Below are positions 30,238-39,189 of a stretch of 64,000 nt of DNA, one piece after another. A program made the translations under genes and the position numbers. The DNA is from Jiangella ureilytica. Lineage in GTDB: Bacteria > Actinomycetota > Actinomycetes > Jiangellales > Jiangellaceae. The notes below the pieces were generated by a model. The model saw only the letters and a list, made by a program, of their open reading frames with translations, did no database searches and had not been told where the DNA came from. The DNA lies in NCBI RefSeq assembly GCF_004348545.1, contig NZ_SMKL01000003.1, positions 62,001 through 126,000 on the forward strand. The letters run 5' to 3'. The number at the start of each line of letters is the position of its first letter. The first letter of the stretch is position 1.

Positions 30238-33200
30238 TCAGGCGACCTTCGGTGTCGCGCGGACCCCGAGGTGGACGTACGGCGTCCCGTCGGCGAGCGC
30301 GTAGAACGTCACCGGCATCCAGGTCTCGTTGCCGGGCAGCCGGGTCAGGTAGAGGCCGTCGCGCACCGGCACGAGGTCCAGCTCCTTCGGCTCCTCGTCG
30401 AGGCCGGCGAGCTGGGCGGTGCTGGTGATCCGCAGCTTCGGCCCGGTCTCGGCCTGCCAGACGTCGAGCCGGACGCTGGCGCGCTCGTACGTCCCGACGT
30501 GCGGGGTCAGATCGACGGCGACCGGCTCGGCGGGCGGGGTGAGCGGCGCGGCCATCTCGACGCCGGCGACGTCGCGGACGATCTCGCGGATCAGCGTCTC
30601 GTAGAGGTCGCGGGTGTGCCCGCCGTTGGTCAGCATCGTGACGGCCACACCCTGCTCCGGCAGTACCCGCAGGAACGCGGACTGGCCGATGGTGTTGCCG
30701 TCGTGGCCGATCAGCCGGGTGCCGTTCCAGTCCAGGCGGAACCAGCCGAGCCCCCACGAGTCGGCCAGGGTGTACGGGTCGGGCAGCTGCACCTGCTCGG
30801 CCTGCATGGCGGCGACGGTGTCGGCGGCCAGCACGCGGGTGCCGTCGGCGGCCACGCCGCCGGCCAGGTGCATGCGGGCGAACGCGAGCACGTCGGCGAC
30901 GGTCGACGCGATCAGGCCGGCGGGCCCGGCCGAGCGCGGCAGCACCCAGACCGACGCCCGGCGGAACGGCTCGTCGTCCTCGTGGACGTGCCCGACGGCG
31001 GTCCGGTGCAGCAGCGCGTCGTCCGGCAGCGTCACCGTCCGCGGCAGCCCGAGCGGCGCGTAGAGCAGGTCGCGCATCGCGGCGTCCCAGACCTGGCCGG
31101 TGAGCTTCTCGATGACCCGGCCGGCCAGCGTGAACCCGGAGTTGCAGTAGGACCACGTCGCGCCCAGCGGGTGGTTCAGCGGCAGCCCGGCCAGCGCCGC
31201 GACGTACTTCTCCAGGCAGTCGTCGCCGCGGCCGGTGTCGAGGAAGAAGTCGCCGTCGATGCCGCTGGTGTGCGTGAGCAGGTGCCGCATGGTGACCCGC
31301 GCGGTGGCGTCGGGGTCGGCCAGCGTCAGCTCGGGCAGGTACGTGACGACGGGCTCGTCGAGCGACAGCTTGCCGGCGTCGACCAGCGCCAGGACCACGC
31401 TCGCCGTCCACACCTTGCTGATGGAGCCGATCTGGAACAGCGTGTCGGTGGTGACCTCGACGCCGGTCTCGACGTTCGTGACGCCGTACGCCAGCTCCAG
31501 GGTCTCGTCGCCGCGGGCGATGCCCAGCGTCGCGCCGGGGACGCGGTAGCGCTCGGCCAGCTCGTTCAGCCGCTGCTGCCAGTGGTCGCGGTCCAGGGTC
31601 GTGGCGGATGTGGTCATCGCGTGCTCCTTCTTCGACGTGTACTGGGTGACCCAGTCGACGATGCGGCGGGCGTAGTCGAGCCGGTGCGACGGGCGTCCGG
31701 CGAGGATGAACAGGTGCGACGCGCCCGGGTAGAGCACCAGCCGGGCCGGCACGCCGCGGGCGCGCAGCGCGGCGAACCACTGCTCGGCCTGCCCCGGCGG
31801 GCACCGGTCGTCGTTCAGTCCGTGCAGGATCAGCGACGGCGTCGTCACCTGCGCGACATGGGTGTACGGCGACTGCGCGGCTGCGCCCGCGGGGTCGGAG
31901 AACGGGACGGCGGTCTCGTACGCGGCGAGGTGGTGCCCGGCATCGGACGTGCCGGCGAAGCTCGTGATGTCGGTCAGCACGCCGCCGGGGATCGCCGCGG
32001 CGAACCGGCCGGTGCGGCCGGTCAGCCAGCAGGTCATGTAGCCGCCGTAGCTGTACCCGGTGACGGCGAGGCGGGCCGGGTCGGCGACGCCCTCGGCGAC
32101 CAGCTGGTCCAGCGGCTCCAGGAAGTCGCGCTCGTCGGCCAGCCCCCACTGCCCCACGGCGGCGGCGAAGAAGGCCTCGCCGTAGCCGTCGCTGGCCCGC
32201 GGGTTGAGCAGCAGCACCGACCAGCCCTGCCGAACCAGCAGCTGGTGGTAGGAGTGGCCGACGTCGGGCACCGGGCTCCAGGCGTTGTGCGGGCCGCCGT
32301 GGATGTCGAGCAGCAGCGGCGCCGGCCCGCGCCCGTCGTCGCTCGCGGCCGACGACGGGCGCAGCAGCCAGCCGTGCACCTCGGTGCCGTCGGAGACGGT
32401 GAAGACGCGCTCCTCGGCGACCGGCAGGTCCAGGCCCCGCGGCGAGTGCGCGGTCAGCGTCGTCTCGGCACCGGTCGCGACGTCGACCAGCGCGATCTCG
32501 CCGTACGACCCCGGCCCCGCGACGACGACGGCAGCGTGCGCACCCGCCACGGAGAGCCCCGACACGACCCGGCCCGCGCCGCCGAGCAGGGGCCGCACCG
32601 GTCCCCCGCCGGCGTCGACGGTGTACACGTGCGTGCAGCCGCGGTCGCGGGCACAGAACACGACGGTGTCGCCGTCGCCCGCGAGCTGGGGCAGCCCGCC
32701 GGGGTAGCCGGGCCCGCCGGGCATGACGTTGCGGTCCAGGTCCGCGGTGAGGTCGACGGCCGGGCCGCCGTCCAGCGGGACCCGGCACAGCCGGTGGTGC
32801 GCCACGGCGACCTGTCGCTGGCCCACCACCAGCAGCGCGCCGCCGTCCCGGGTCCACGTCACCGGGCCGGCGGCGCGCAGCTCTCCGACGGTCTCGCCCA
32901 GCGGCCCGCCCTCGGCCGGCAACACATAGACGTAGGACTCGCCCGTGAGGTCGGTGTCCGGGGCCGTGGCCGCTGGGAACGCGAGCCGCGAGCCGTCCGG
33001 CGACCAGGCGACCGGCCCGGCGCTCCAGTCGCCCTCGGTCAGCTGCGTGACGGCGCCGGTCGCCACGTCGGCCACGTGCACATGCTGGCGCAGCCCGCGC
33101 AGCAGCCCGGCGCCGTCGGCCTTGTAGCCGAGCCGGTCGGCGACGATCGGGTCGGTGTCCTTCTGCCCCGTGGTGTCGACGGCGGCCGTGAACGCGATGC

Positions 33201-33546
33201 GGGTGCCGTCAGGGCTCCACACGGGCGCGCCGGCGCCCTTCGGCAGGTCGGTCAGCGCCACCGGCTCGCCGCCGGACAGCGGCAGCAGCCAGAGCTGCGG
33301 TGGCCCGTCGGCGGCGCGCAGGAACGCCAGCGACGACCCGTCCGGCGACCACGCGGGCGAGGCGTCGGCGCGGCCGTGCGTGAGCCGCCGCGGCTCGCCC
33401 CCGTCCACCGGCACCAGCCAGAGCGACGACACGTTCTCGTCGGCCTCGGCGTCGCTGCCCTTCAGCACGTAGGCGACCCGCGAGCCGTCGGGCGACAGGG
33501 CCGGCTCAGCGGGGACGGTCAGGGCCAGGACATCGTCAGGGGTCAT
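30238..33546 (-). CDS. S9 prolyl-oligopeptidase fused to an S12 beta-lactamase-like serine hydrolase
   Basis: 1,102 residues in one uninterrupted frame. Residues 1-643 are an S9-family peptidase: TolB-like propeller repeats (SPDGSRVAYV, WSPDGSSLAFL, WSPDGTRIAF) and an alpha/beta hydrolase domain with GYSYGGY (Ser near 499), LNDDRCP and GASHLF. Residues 644-1102 are a class C beta-lactamase/D-aminopeptidase-like S12 domain with SISK (near 707), YCN and HDG, plus a C-terminal beta domain. The junction carries a good ribosome site and ATG (31617), so a free S12 protein may also be made. No signal peptide is seen, implying cytosolic digestion of imported peptides. It is coupled to the ABC ATPase upstream (ATGA). 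S12 enzymes include D-residue-specific aminopeptidases, which fits the neighbouring deacylase and racemase. Confidence 0.88.
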   Translation of the reverse strand: MTPDDVLALTVPAEPALSPDGSRVAYVLKGSDAEADENVSSLWLVPVDGGEPRRLTHGRADASPAWSPDGSSLAFLRAADGPPQLWLLPLSGGEPVALTDLPKGAGAPVWSPDGTRIAFTAAVDTTGQKDTDPIVADRLGYKADGAGLLRGLRQHVHVADVATGAVTQLTEGDWSAGPVAWSPDGSRLAFPAATAPDTDLTGESYVYVLPAEGGPLGETVGELRAAGPVTWTRDGGALLVVGQRQVAVAHHRLCRVPLDGGPAVDLTADLDRNVMPGGPGYPGGLPQLAGDGDTVVFCARDRGCTHVYTVDAGGGPVRPLLGGAGRVVSGLSVAGAHAAVVVAGPGSYGEIALVDVATGAETTLTAHSPRGLDLPVAEERVFTVSDGTEVHGWLLRPSSAASDDGRGPAPLLLDIHGGPHNAWSPVPDVGHSYHQLLVRQGWSVLLLNPRASDGYGEAFFAAAVGQWGLADERDFLEPLDQLVAEGVADPARLAVTGYSYGGYMTCWLTGRTGRFAAAIPGGVLTDITSFAGTSDAGHHLAAYETAVPFSDPAGAAAQSPYTHVAQVTTPSLILHGLNDDRCPPGQAEQWFAALRARGVPARLVLYPGASHLFILAGRPSHRLDYARRIVDWVTQYTSKKEHAMTTSATTLDRDHWQQRLNELAERYRVPGATLGIARGDETLELAYGVTNVETGVEVTTDTLFQIGSISKVWTASVVLALVDAGKLSLDEPVVTYLPELTLADPDATARVTMRHLLTHTSGIDGDFFLDTGRGDDCLEKYVAALAGLPLNHPLGATWSYCNSGFTLAGRVIEKLTGQVWDAAMRDLLYAPLGLPRTVTLPDDALLHRTAVGHVHEDDEPFRRASVWVLPRSAGPAGLIASTVADVLAFARMHLAGGVAADGTRVLAADTVAAMQAEQVQLPDPYTLADSWGLGWFRLDWNGTRLIGHDGNTIGQSAFLRVLPEQGVAVTMLTNGGHTRDLYETLIREIVRDVAGVEMAAPLTPPAEPVAVDLTPHVGTYERASVRLDVWQAETGPKLRITSTAQLAGLDEEPKELDLVPVRDGLYLTRLPGNETWMPVTFYALADGTPYVHLGVRATPKVA
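31617..31629 (-). promoter_or_regulatory. Internal ribosome-binding site and start codon at the S9-S12 junction
   Basis: AAGGAG (31629-31624) is 6 nt from an in-frame ATG (31617) that begins the S12 domain (MTTSATTLDRDHW). It looks like an intact gene start whose upstream stop has been lost, so translation could begin here as well as read through. Confidence 0.6.
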
Positions 33547-34517
33547 CGGGCCGGCACCTCCAGGGTGAGGGTTTCGGACGCGAAGTGGCAGGCGGACCGG
33601 TGCGGCCGGTCCGGCGCGCCGGGCTGCGGGTCGGTCTCGGCGCAGATCGTGCGCTCCGGCCGGGTCAGCGGGCCGATCGGGCAGCGGCGGTGGAACCGGC
33701 AGCCCGTGGGCGGGTCGTGCGGCGACGGCGCCTCGGTGTCCAGGCGCGGGTCGTCGGCGGGGACGGGGTCGTCCAGCGCCACGCCGAACGCCGGGGCGGC
33801 GTCCAGCAGCGTCCGGGTGTACGGATGCCGCGGCGAGGAGAGGACGGCGTCGGCCGGGCCGGCCTCGACGATCCGCCCCAGGTACATGACGGCGATGACG
33901 TCGCTGACGTAGCGCACGACCGAGAGGTTGTGCGAGATGAACAGGATCGTCAGCCCGAGCCGGCGCTGCAGGTCGCGGACCAGGTTGAGCACCGATCCCT
34001 GCACCGAGACGTCCAGCGCGGACGTGATCTCGTCGGCCAGCACCACCTCGGGCTCGGCGGCCAGCGCGCGGGCCAGCGCCACCCGCTGCCGCTGGCCGCC
34101 GGACAGCCCCGACGGCAGCGACCGCGCGCGGGCCGGATCGAGGTCGACCAGCTCGAGCAGCCGGGCCACCTCGGCGGCCCGGGCGCTGCGTCGGCGGCCG
34201 CGCAGCGCCTCGGCGATCGACTCGCCGACGGTCATCCGCGGGTCGAGCGAGGCGTGCGGGTCCTGGAAGACCAGCTGCAGGCGACGGCGGTCGCGGCGGG
34301 TCCGCAGCGGGGCGCCGTCCAGCCGGATCTCCCCCGACGTCGTCGGGACCAGCCCGACAGCGGCCTTGGCCAGCGTCGACTTGCCCGACCCGGACTCGCC
34401 GACCAGCCCCACGACCGACCCGGCGGGAACCGTCAGATCGACGCCGTCGACGGCGGTCAGCGCGGACCGGCCCGAGCCGAAGCGGACGGTCGTGCCCTCG
34501 AACGACAGCTCTCTCAT
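33543..34517 (-). CDS. Peptide ABC transporter ATP-binding protein (DppF/OppF type)
   Basis: 324 residues. Walker A GESGSGKST (about 40-48), Q-loop FQDP, signature LSGGQRQR, Walker B VVLADEITSALD and the H-loop ISHN. The oligopeptide-transporter C-terminal region carries the Cys motif (GCRFHRRCPIG ... ACHF), which often holds an Fe-S cluster or a metal. It pairs with the ATPase half of the preceding fusion gene. ATG start overlapping the previous stop (ATGA); its own stop overlaps the peptidase start. Confidence 0.93.
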   Translation of the reverse strand: MRELSFEGTTVRFGSGRSALTAVDGVDLTVPAGSVVGLVGESGSGKSTLAKAAVGLVPTTSGEIRLDGAPLRTRRDRRRLQLVFQDPHASLDPRMTVGESIAEALRGRRRSARAAEVARLLELVDLDPARARSLPSGLSGGQRQRVALARALAAEPEVVLADEITSALDVSVQGSVLNLVRDLQRRLGLTILFISHNLSVVRYVSDVIAVMYLGRIVEAGPADAVLSSPRHPYTRTLLDAAPAFGVALDDPVPADDPRLDTEAPSPHDPPTGCRFHRRCPIGPLTRPERTICAETDPQPGAPDRPHRSACHFASETLTLEVPAR

Positions 34518-36424
34518 GACCGGCCTCCTGAAAGGACGTCCAGCACCAGGTCCAGCGGCTGCGAGCGCGGGTGCCAGCAGGCGGCGCGCTGCTCGGGGGC
34601 GACGGCGGCGAGGCCCGGCCGGACCCGGCAGGCGTCGTCGGCGAACGCGCAGCGCGGGGCGAACGCGCAGCCCTCGGGCCGGTCGGCGGGGTCCGGCGGA
34701 CGGCCCGGAATCGTGGCCAGCGGCCGCTCGCGATCCGTCGCGAGGTCCGGCACCGACGCCAGCAGCGCGCGGGTGTACGGGTGCGCGGCCGCGCCCAGCT
34801 GCCCGACCGGCAGCTCCTCCACCACGCGGCCGGCGTACATGACCACGACCCGCTCGCAGAGCTGGGCGACGACGGCGATGTCGTGCGAGATCAGCACGAC
34901 GGCGGCGCCGGTCTCGGCCTGCACGTCCTTCAGCAGCCGCAGCACCTGGCGCTGCACCGTGACGTCGAGCGCGGTGGTCGGCTCGTCGGCGATGATCAGC
35001 TCCGGCGTGCTCATCAGGCCCATCGCGACCATCGCGCGCTGGCGCATGCCGCCGGAGAACTCGTGTGGGTACTGGTGCGCCCGCCGCTCCGGCGCCGGCA
35101 CCCGGACGGTGCGCAGCCGGTCGACGGCGCGGGCGAGCGCGGCCCGGCGGCCCTGGCCCTCGTGCACCCGGGTCACCTCGGCCAGCTGGGTGCCGACCCG
35201 CATCGACGGGTTGAACGAGGTCATCGGGTCCTGGAACACCATGGCCACCTTGGTGCCGAGCAGCTCGCGCACCTCGGACTCGGGCCGTCCCCGCGGCTCG
35301 ACCCCGGCCACCTCGAGCCGGGCCGCCGTCACGTCCGCGGTGTCCGGCGCCAGCTGGGCGACGGCGAGCGCGGTGAGGCTCTTGCCGGAGCCGGACTCCC
35401 CCACGATGCCCACGGTCTCGCCGGGGCGGACGGTGAGGCCGACCCCGTCGACGGGGTACGTCCACCCGCCGCGCGGCGCGGGGAACCCGACACGGAGGTC
35501 GTCGGCGACGAGCACCGTGTCGCCAGGCGTCTCCGGGGCGGAGCCCGCGGCTGCCGCAGCCGCCGCCTGATCACCGACGGGAGGCCTGCGCCGTCGTACC
35601 GCACGCACCCCCACGACCTGCGCGATCGACTCGCCGAGCAGGGTGAAGGCGAGCCCGGCGACCACGACGGCGACGCCGGGGGCCAGCGCCGCGGCCGGGT
35701 TGATGTAGATGCGGTCCAGGCCCTCGCCGAGCAGCCGGCCCCAGTCGTAGGCCGGCGGCTGCACGCCCAGGCCCAGGAAGGACAGCCCGGCGAACGCCAG
35801 CAGTGCGCTGCCGGCCATGACCGTGGCGTTCACGACCAGCGGCTCGCCGATGTTCGGCAGCAGGTGCCGCGCGACCAGCCGGAACCGTCCCACGCCGGCC
35901 AGCCGTGCGGCCGCCACGAAGTCCCGTCCGGACACCGCCGCCACGTTCGTCTGCACCAGCCGGGCGAACGACGGCGCGCCGGCCAGGCCGATCGCCAGCA
36001 CCGCCCCTCGGGCGCCCACCCCGAAGATCACCGCGAAGAACAGGGCGAGCAGCAGGCCGGGGAACGCGACCGCCAGGTTCACCGTCCCGGTCACCAGCCG
36101 GCCCGCCCGCCGTCCGAGCACCGCCGGCAGCACGCCCAGGAGCACGCCGGCGACCACGCAGATCGCCGTGGCCAGCAGGGCCAGGCCGAGCGAGTACCGC
36201 GTCGCCACCAGGACCCGCAGCATGATGTCGCGGCCCAGCGCGTCGGTGCCCAGCGGGTGCTCAGAGGTCGAGCCCTGCGACAGCGCCGCCGGGTCGGTCT
36301 CCTCGGCGGCGTCGCCCCACAGGATCGGCGCGACGACCGCGAGGACCGCCAGCAGCACGAGCAGCCCCGCCGCGGCCGCGCCGACGGGGTTGCGCAGCGC
36401 CGCCCGCCACTGGTCCCGCCCCAT
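34514..36424 (-). CDS. Fused permease-ATPase (DppC-DppD) of the peptide ABC transporter
   Basis: 636 residues. The N-terminal half (about 1-285) is a DppC-type permease: an N-terminal helix, HPLGTDALGRDI, six hydrophobic segments and the cytoplasmic EAA-like loop near GRDFVAAARLAGVG. After a short linker rich in Ala (about 290-305), a DppD-type ATPase follows, with GESGSGKS, FQDPMTSFNPSMRVG, EFSGGMRQR, LIIADEPTTALD, ISHD and a Cys-rich tail. Such permease-ATPase fusions occur in actinobacterial dipeptide/nickel transporters. ATG start sharing one base with the previous stop (TGATG). Confidence 0.9.
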   Translation of the reverse strand: MGRDQWRAALRNPVGAAAAGLLVLLAVLAVVAPILWGDAAEETDPAALSQGSTSEHPLGTDALGRDIMLRVLVATRYSLGLALLATAICVVAGVLLGVLPAVLGRRAGRLVTGTVNLAVAFPGLLLALFFAVIFGVGARGAVLAIGLAGAPSFARLVQTNVAAVSGRDFVAAARLAGVGRFRLVARHLLPNIGEPLVVNATVMAGSALLAFAGLSFLGLGVQPPAYDWGRLLGEGLDRIYINPAAALAPGVAVVVAGLAFTLLGESIAQVVGVRAVRRRRPPVGDQAAAAAAAGSAPETPGDTVLVADDLRVGFPAPRGGWTYPVDGVGLTVRPGETVGIVGESGSGKSLTALAVAQLAPDTADVTAARLEVAGVEPRGRPESEVRELLGTKVAMVFQDPMTSFNPSMRVGTQLAEVTRVHEGQGRRAALARAVDRLRTVRVPAPERRAHQYPHEFSGGMRQRAMVAMGLMSTPELIIADEPTTALDVTVQRQVLRLLKDVQAETGAAVVLISHDIAVVAQLCERVVVMYAGRVVEELPVGQLGAAAHPYTRALLASVPDLATDRERPLATIPGRPPDPADRPEGCAFAPRCAFADDACRVRPGLAAVAPEQRAACWHPRSQPLDLVLDVLSGGRS

Positions 36425-37455
36425 CAGCCCTCCCGGATCGTCGAGCGCGGGTCGGCGAGCGCCAGCAGCACGTCGACGACGAGGTTCACCAGCAGCACCG
36501 CGGCGCCGTAGACCAGCACGATGCCCTGCACGACGGGGTAGTCCTTGGCGAGGATCGACGAGACGATCGTCATCCCCATGCCCGGCCAGGCGAACACGTT
36601 CTCGACCAGGACGGTGCCGACGATCATGCCGCTGAGCAGCAGCCCGCCGATGGTCAGCGTCGAGGTCAGCGCGTTCGGGAACACGTGGCGCAGATGCACC
36701 CGCAGCGGCGGCAGTCGTTTCGCCCGTGCGGTGCGGACGAAGTCCTCGTCCATGACGGCGAGCGCCTCGACCCGGACGATGCGGGCCATCAGCAGCGCCG
36801 GCCCGAGCGCCAGTGCCACGACCGGCAGCACGTACGACGCCGCGTCGCCGCGCCCGGCCACCGGGAACCAGCCGAGCGTCACGCCGAACACGAACACCAG
36901 GCCGACGGCGAGCAGGAACTCCGGGATCGCCGCGCCCACCGCGCTGGTGGACGTGAAGCCCAGCTCGGCGCCGCGCCGGCGCCCGCCCCGGGTCAGCACG
37001 GCCATGGCCAGGCCCAGCGGGACGGCGGCCAGCATGACGACCACGAACGCGGCCACCGCCAGGCTCGCCGTCGCCGGCAGCCGCTGCCCGATCGTCTCCG
37101 ACACCGACACCCCGGAGGTCATCGAGGTGCCGAGATCGCCGGCGAAGAGCGCCCGCACGTAGTCCGCTAACTGCACGCCGATCGGGTCGTTCAGCCCGAG
37201 TGCCTCGCGCCGCGCCTCCACCAGGTCCGGCGGCGCGGTGACGCCGAGCGCCGCCCGCACCGGGTCGCCCGGGATCAGGTGGATCATCAGGAACGCCAGC
37301 GTCACCAGCACGGCCAGCGACACCAGCAGCCGTCCCGTCCGGCGCAGCAGGAACCGCGCCCACGGGTTGCCCACCCACGCCGCGACGGCCGAGGTGGCCG
37401 GCGCGGCCGAGGGAGTGACCGGGGCGGTGGGCGGGGTGACTGGCGTCGTCGTCAC
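36424..37455 (-). CDS. Peptide ABC transporter permease (DppB type)
   Basis: 343 residues. After a Pro/Thr/Ala-rich N-terminal extension of about 35 residues comes the classic DppB layout: a first helix (LLRRTGRLLVSLAVLVTLAF), HLIPGDPVRAALG, LGLNDPIGVQ, then five more helices. The EAA loop reads MDEDFVRTARAKRLPPLRV and ENVFAWPGMG is near the end. The GTG start overlaps the stop of the binding-protein gene (GTGA). Confidence 0.92.
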   Translation of the reverse strand: MTTTPVTPPTAPVTPSAAPATSAVAAWVGNPWARFLLRRTGRLLVSLAVLVTLAFLMIHLIPGDPVRAALGVTAPPDLVEARREALGLNDPIGVQLADYVRALFAGDLGTSMTSGVSVSETIGQRLPATASLAVAAFVVVMLAAVPLGLAMAVLTRGGRRRGAELGFTSTSAVGAAIPEFLLAVGLVFVFGVTLGWFPVAGRGDAASYVLPVVALALGPALLMARIVRVEALAVMDEDFVRTARAKRLPPLRVHLRHVFPNALTSTLTIGGLLLSGMIVGTVLVENVFAWPGMGMTIVSSILAKDYPVVQGIVLVYGAAVLLVNLVVDVLLALADPRSTIREG

Positions 37456-39062
37456 GAGGCCGTCAGCCGGATCGTCGCCGGGATCGGGCCGTCGCCTCCG
37501 GGTTCCACGGTGGCGCCGTCGAGGAAGGTCGGGATGGTCTCGTCGGCGAAGGGCAGCACGTCGTACTCGGCGAACAGCGCCTCCTCGGCCTCCTGCCAGG
37601 TGGCGCAGCCCTCCTGGCCCGGCAGCGTCATCGCCTCGGCGACGGCCGCGGTGTACGCCGGGTTGTCGATCGAGGCGAGGTTGACCCCGCCGTCGGCCGG
37701 CGCCGGGCCGGACAGGAACGGCACGATCTGGCTGGGCAGCCGCAGGTTGACCGGCAGCAGCGCCGCGCCCCACGCCCCCGTGCCGAAGACCACCTCGTTG
37801 TACTCCGTCGGCGGCAGCCCGCGGGTGGTGGCGGCCACCCCGAGGTCGGTCCAGGTCGAGGCGATCAGCTCGGCCGCGGCGGCCGTCGTGTCGCCTCGGG
37901 TGCTGTTGTAGATCAGTTCGAGCTGCAGCGGGGCGCCGTCCTTGGCCCGCACACCGTCCGAGCCCGCCGTCCAGCCCGCCTCGTCCAGGGCCGTGGCGGC
38001 CGCCTCGGTGTCCTGCTCCGGCAGGTTGCCGTCGACGGCGTCATAGCGACAGGCGACCGGGTCGATGATGGCCAGCGCCTCGGACCGCGCCCCGTAGCCG
38101 CCGGTGATCACCGACATGAGCTCCTCGAAGTCCAGCGCCTGAGCCAGCGCCGCGCGGACGGCGTCGTCGGCGCCGGGATTGCCGGCGGCCTGGTTGAAGA
38201 ACAGCTCGCCGACGATCGCCCGCAGCGTGACCTGCTCGTAGCTCTCCTCCAGCCGCTGCCGGTCCGGCCCGACGACCGACGCCGCGTTCAGCTCGCCCGA
38301 GAGCAGCAGGTTCGCCGCCGTCGACTCGTTCGCGACGACACGGATGTTCACCGTCGCCGGGGTGCCGGGGTCGGCGGCCGCCCGGCCGTCGGGCCCCCAC
38401 GCGTAGTCGTCGCGGCGCTGGAACGTGTAGTGGTCGTCGCGGACGACCTCGGTCAGCTCGAACATGCCCGTGCCGATGCCGGCCTCCTCCAGCAGCGACG
38501 GGTCGTCCAGGCCGGCCTGGCAGGCGATGAAGACGTCGCCGGTGCTCTGCAGCAGGAACGGGTCCGGCGTGGGCACGGTGATGGTGACGGTGCGGGCGGC
38601 GTCGTCGGCGGTCGCGGTCAGCTCGGCCGGGACCATCACGCCCCGCAGCGGCGACACGTTGGCCTCGTCGACCACGAACTGGAAGTTCGCCGCCACGACG
38701 CTGGCCGTCAGCGGGGTGCCGTCGGAACAGGTGATGCCGTCGCGCAGGGTGTAGGTGACGGTGTCGGGCGTGGCCTCCCACGACTCCGCCAGCCACGGCA
38801 GCGCCTCACCCTCGACGGTGAAGTAGACGAGCTTGTCGTACAGGTAGGCGTCGACGGCGCGCGTCGCCGCCAGCACGGTCAGATGCGGGTGCAGGTTGCC
38901 CGGATCGGCGGCGACGGCGTAGGTGAACGTGCCGTCGACGACGGGCTCGGCGTCCCCGCCCGACGCGCCCGGCCCGCCGGCGCTGTCGCCGTCGGAGCCG
39001 CCGCACGCCGCGAGGAGCAGTGTCAGGGCCGCGGCGAACGCGACCTTCGGGCCGATGCGCAT
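37452..39062 (-). CDS. Peptide-type ABC transporter substrate-binding lipoprotein
   Basis: 536 residues, SBP family 5. A lipoprotein signal (FAAALTLLLAACGG, with Cys as the lipidation site) is followed by DGTFTYAVAADPGNLHPHL, WEATPDTVTYTLRDGITCSDGTPLTA and later family-5 segments. It should capture di/oligopeptides or related ligands for the coupled permeases. The ATG at 39062 is chosen because AAGGAG lies 6 nt upstream; another in-frame ATG two codons earlier would overlap that spacing. An operator-like site lies 57 bp upstream. It is first in the coupled transporter-peptidase operon. Confidence 0.92.
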   Translation of the reverse strand: MRIGPKVAFAAALTLLLAACGGSDGDSAGGPGASGGDAEPVVDGTFTYAVAADPGNLHPHLTVLAATRAVDAYLYDKLVYFTVEGEALPWLAESWEATPDTVTYTLRDGITCSDGTPLTASVVAANFQFVVDEANVSPLRGVMVPAELTATADDAARTVTITVPTPDPFLLQSTGDVFIACQAGLDDPSLLEEAGIGTGMFELTEVVRDDHYTFQRRDDYAWGPDGRAAADPGTPATVNIRVVANESTAANLLLSGELNAASVVGPDRQRLEESYEQVTLRAIVGELFFNQAAGNPGADDAVRAALAQALDFEELMSVITGGYGARSEALAIIDPVACRYDAVDGNLPEQDTEAAATALDEAGWTAGSDGVRAKDGAPLQLELIYNSTRGDTTAAAAELIASTWTDLGVAATTRGLPPTEYNEVVFGTGAWGAALLPVNLRLPSQIVPFLSGPAPADGGVNLASIDNPAYTAAVAEAMTLPGQEGCATWQEAEEALFAEYDVLPFADETIPTFLDGATVEPGGDGPIPATIRLTAS

Positions 39063-39118
39063 GACCATCTCCTTCGGGAGAGCGGTGATCCGCACAGCCT
39101 CGCGCCGTGGCCCGGCTC

Positions 39119-39140
39119 ACGTCTTTGTCCGATCCGACGA
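39119..39140. promoter_or_regulatory. Operator-like site A upstream of the binding-protein gene
   Basis: Contains TTTGTCCGATCCGAC. It shares the flanking ACGTCTT and the pattern GTCNGATCNGMC with site B at 40802-40823 (17 of 22 positions identical), and TTYGTCSRA with the palindrome before the PucR-type gene. It is 57 bp upstream of the start. Confidence 0.5.
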
Positions 39141-39189
39141 CCCCCGGCGGCAGAACTCGTCGGGGTGGACGGACGGCGAGCACATGCGG

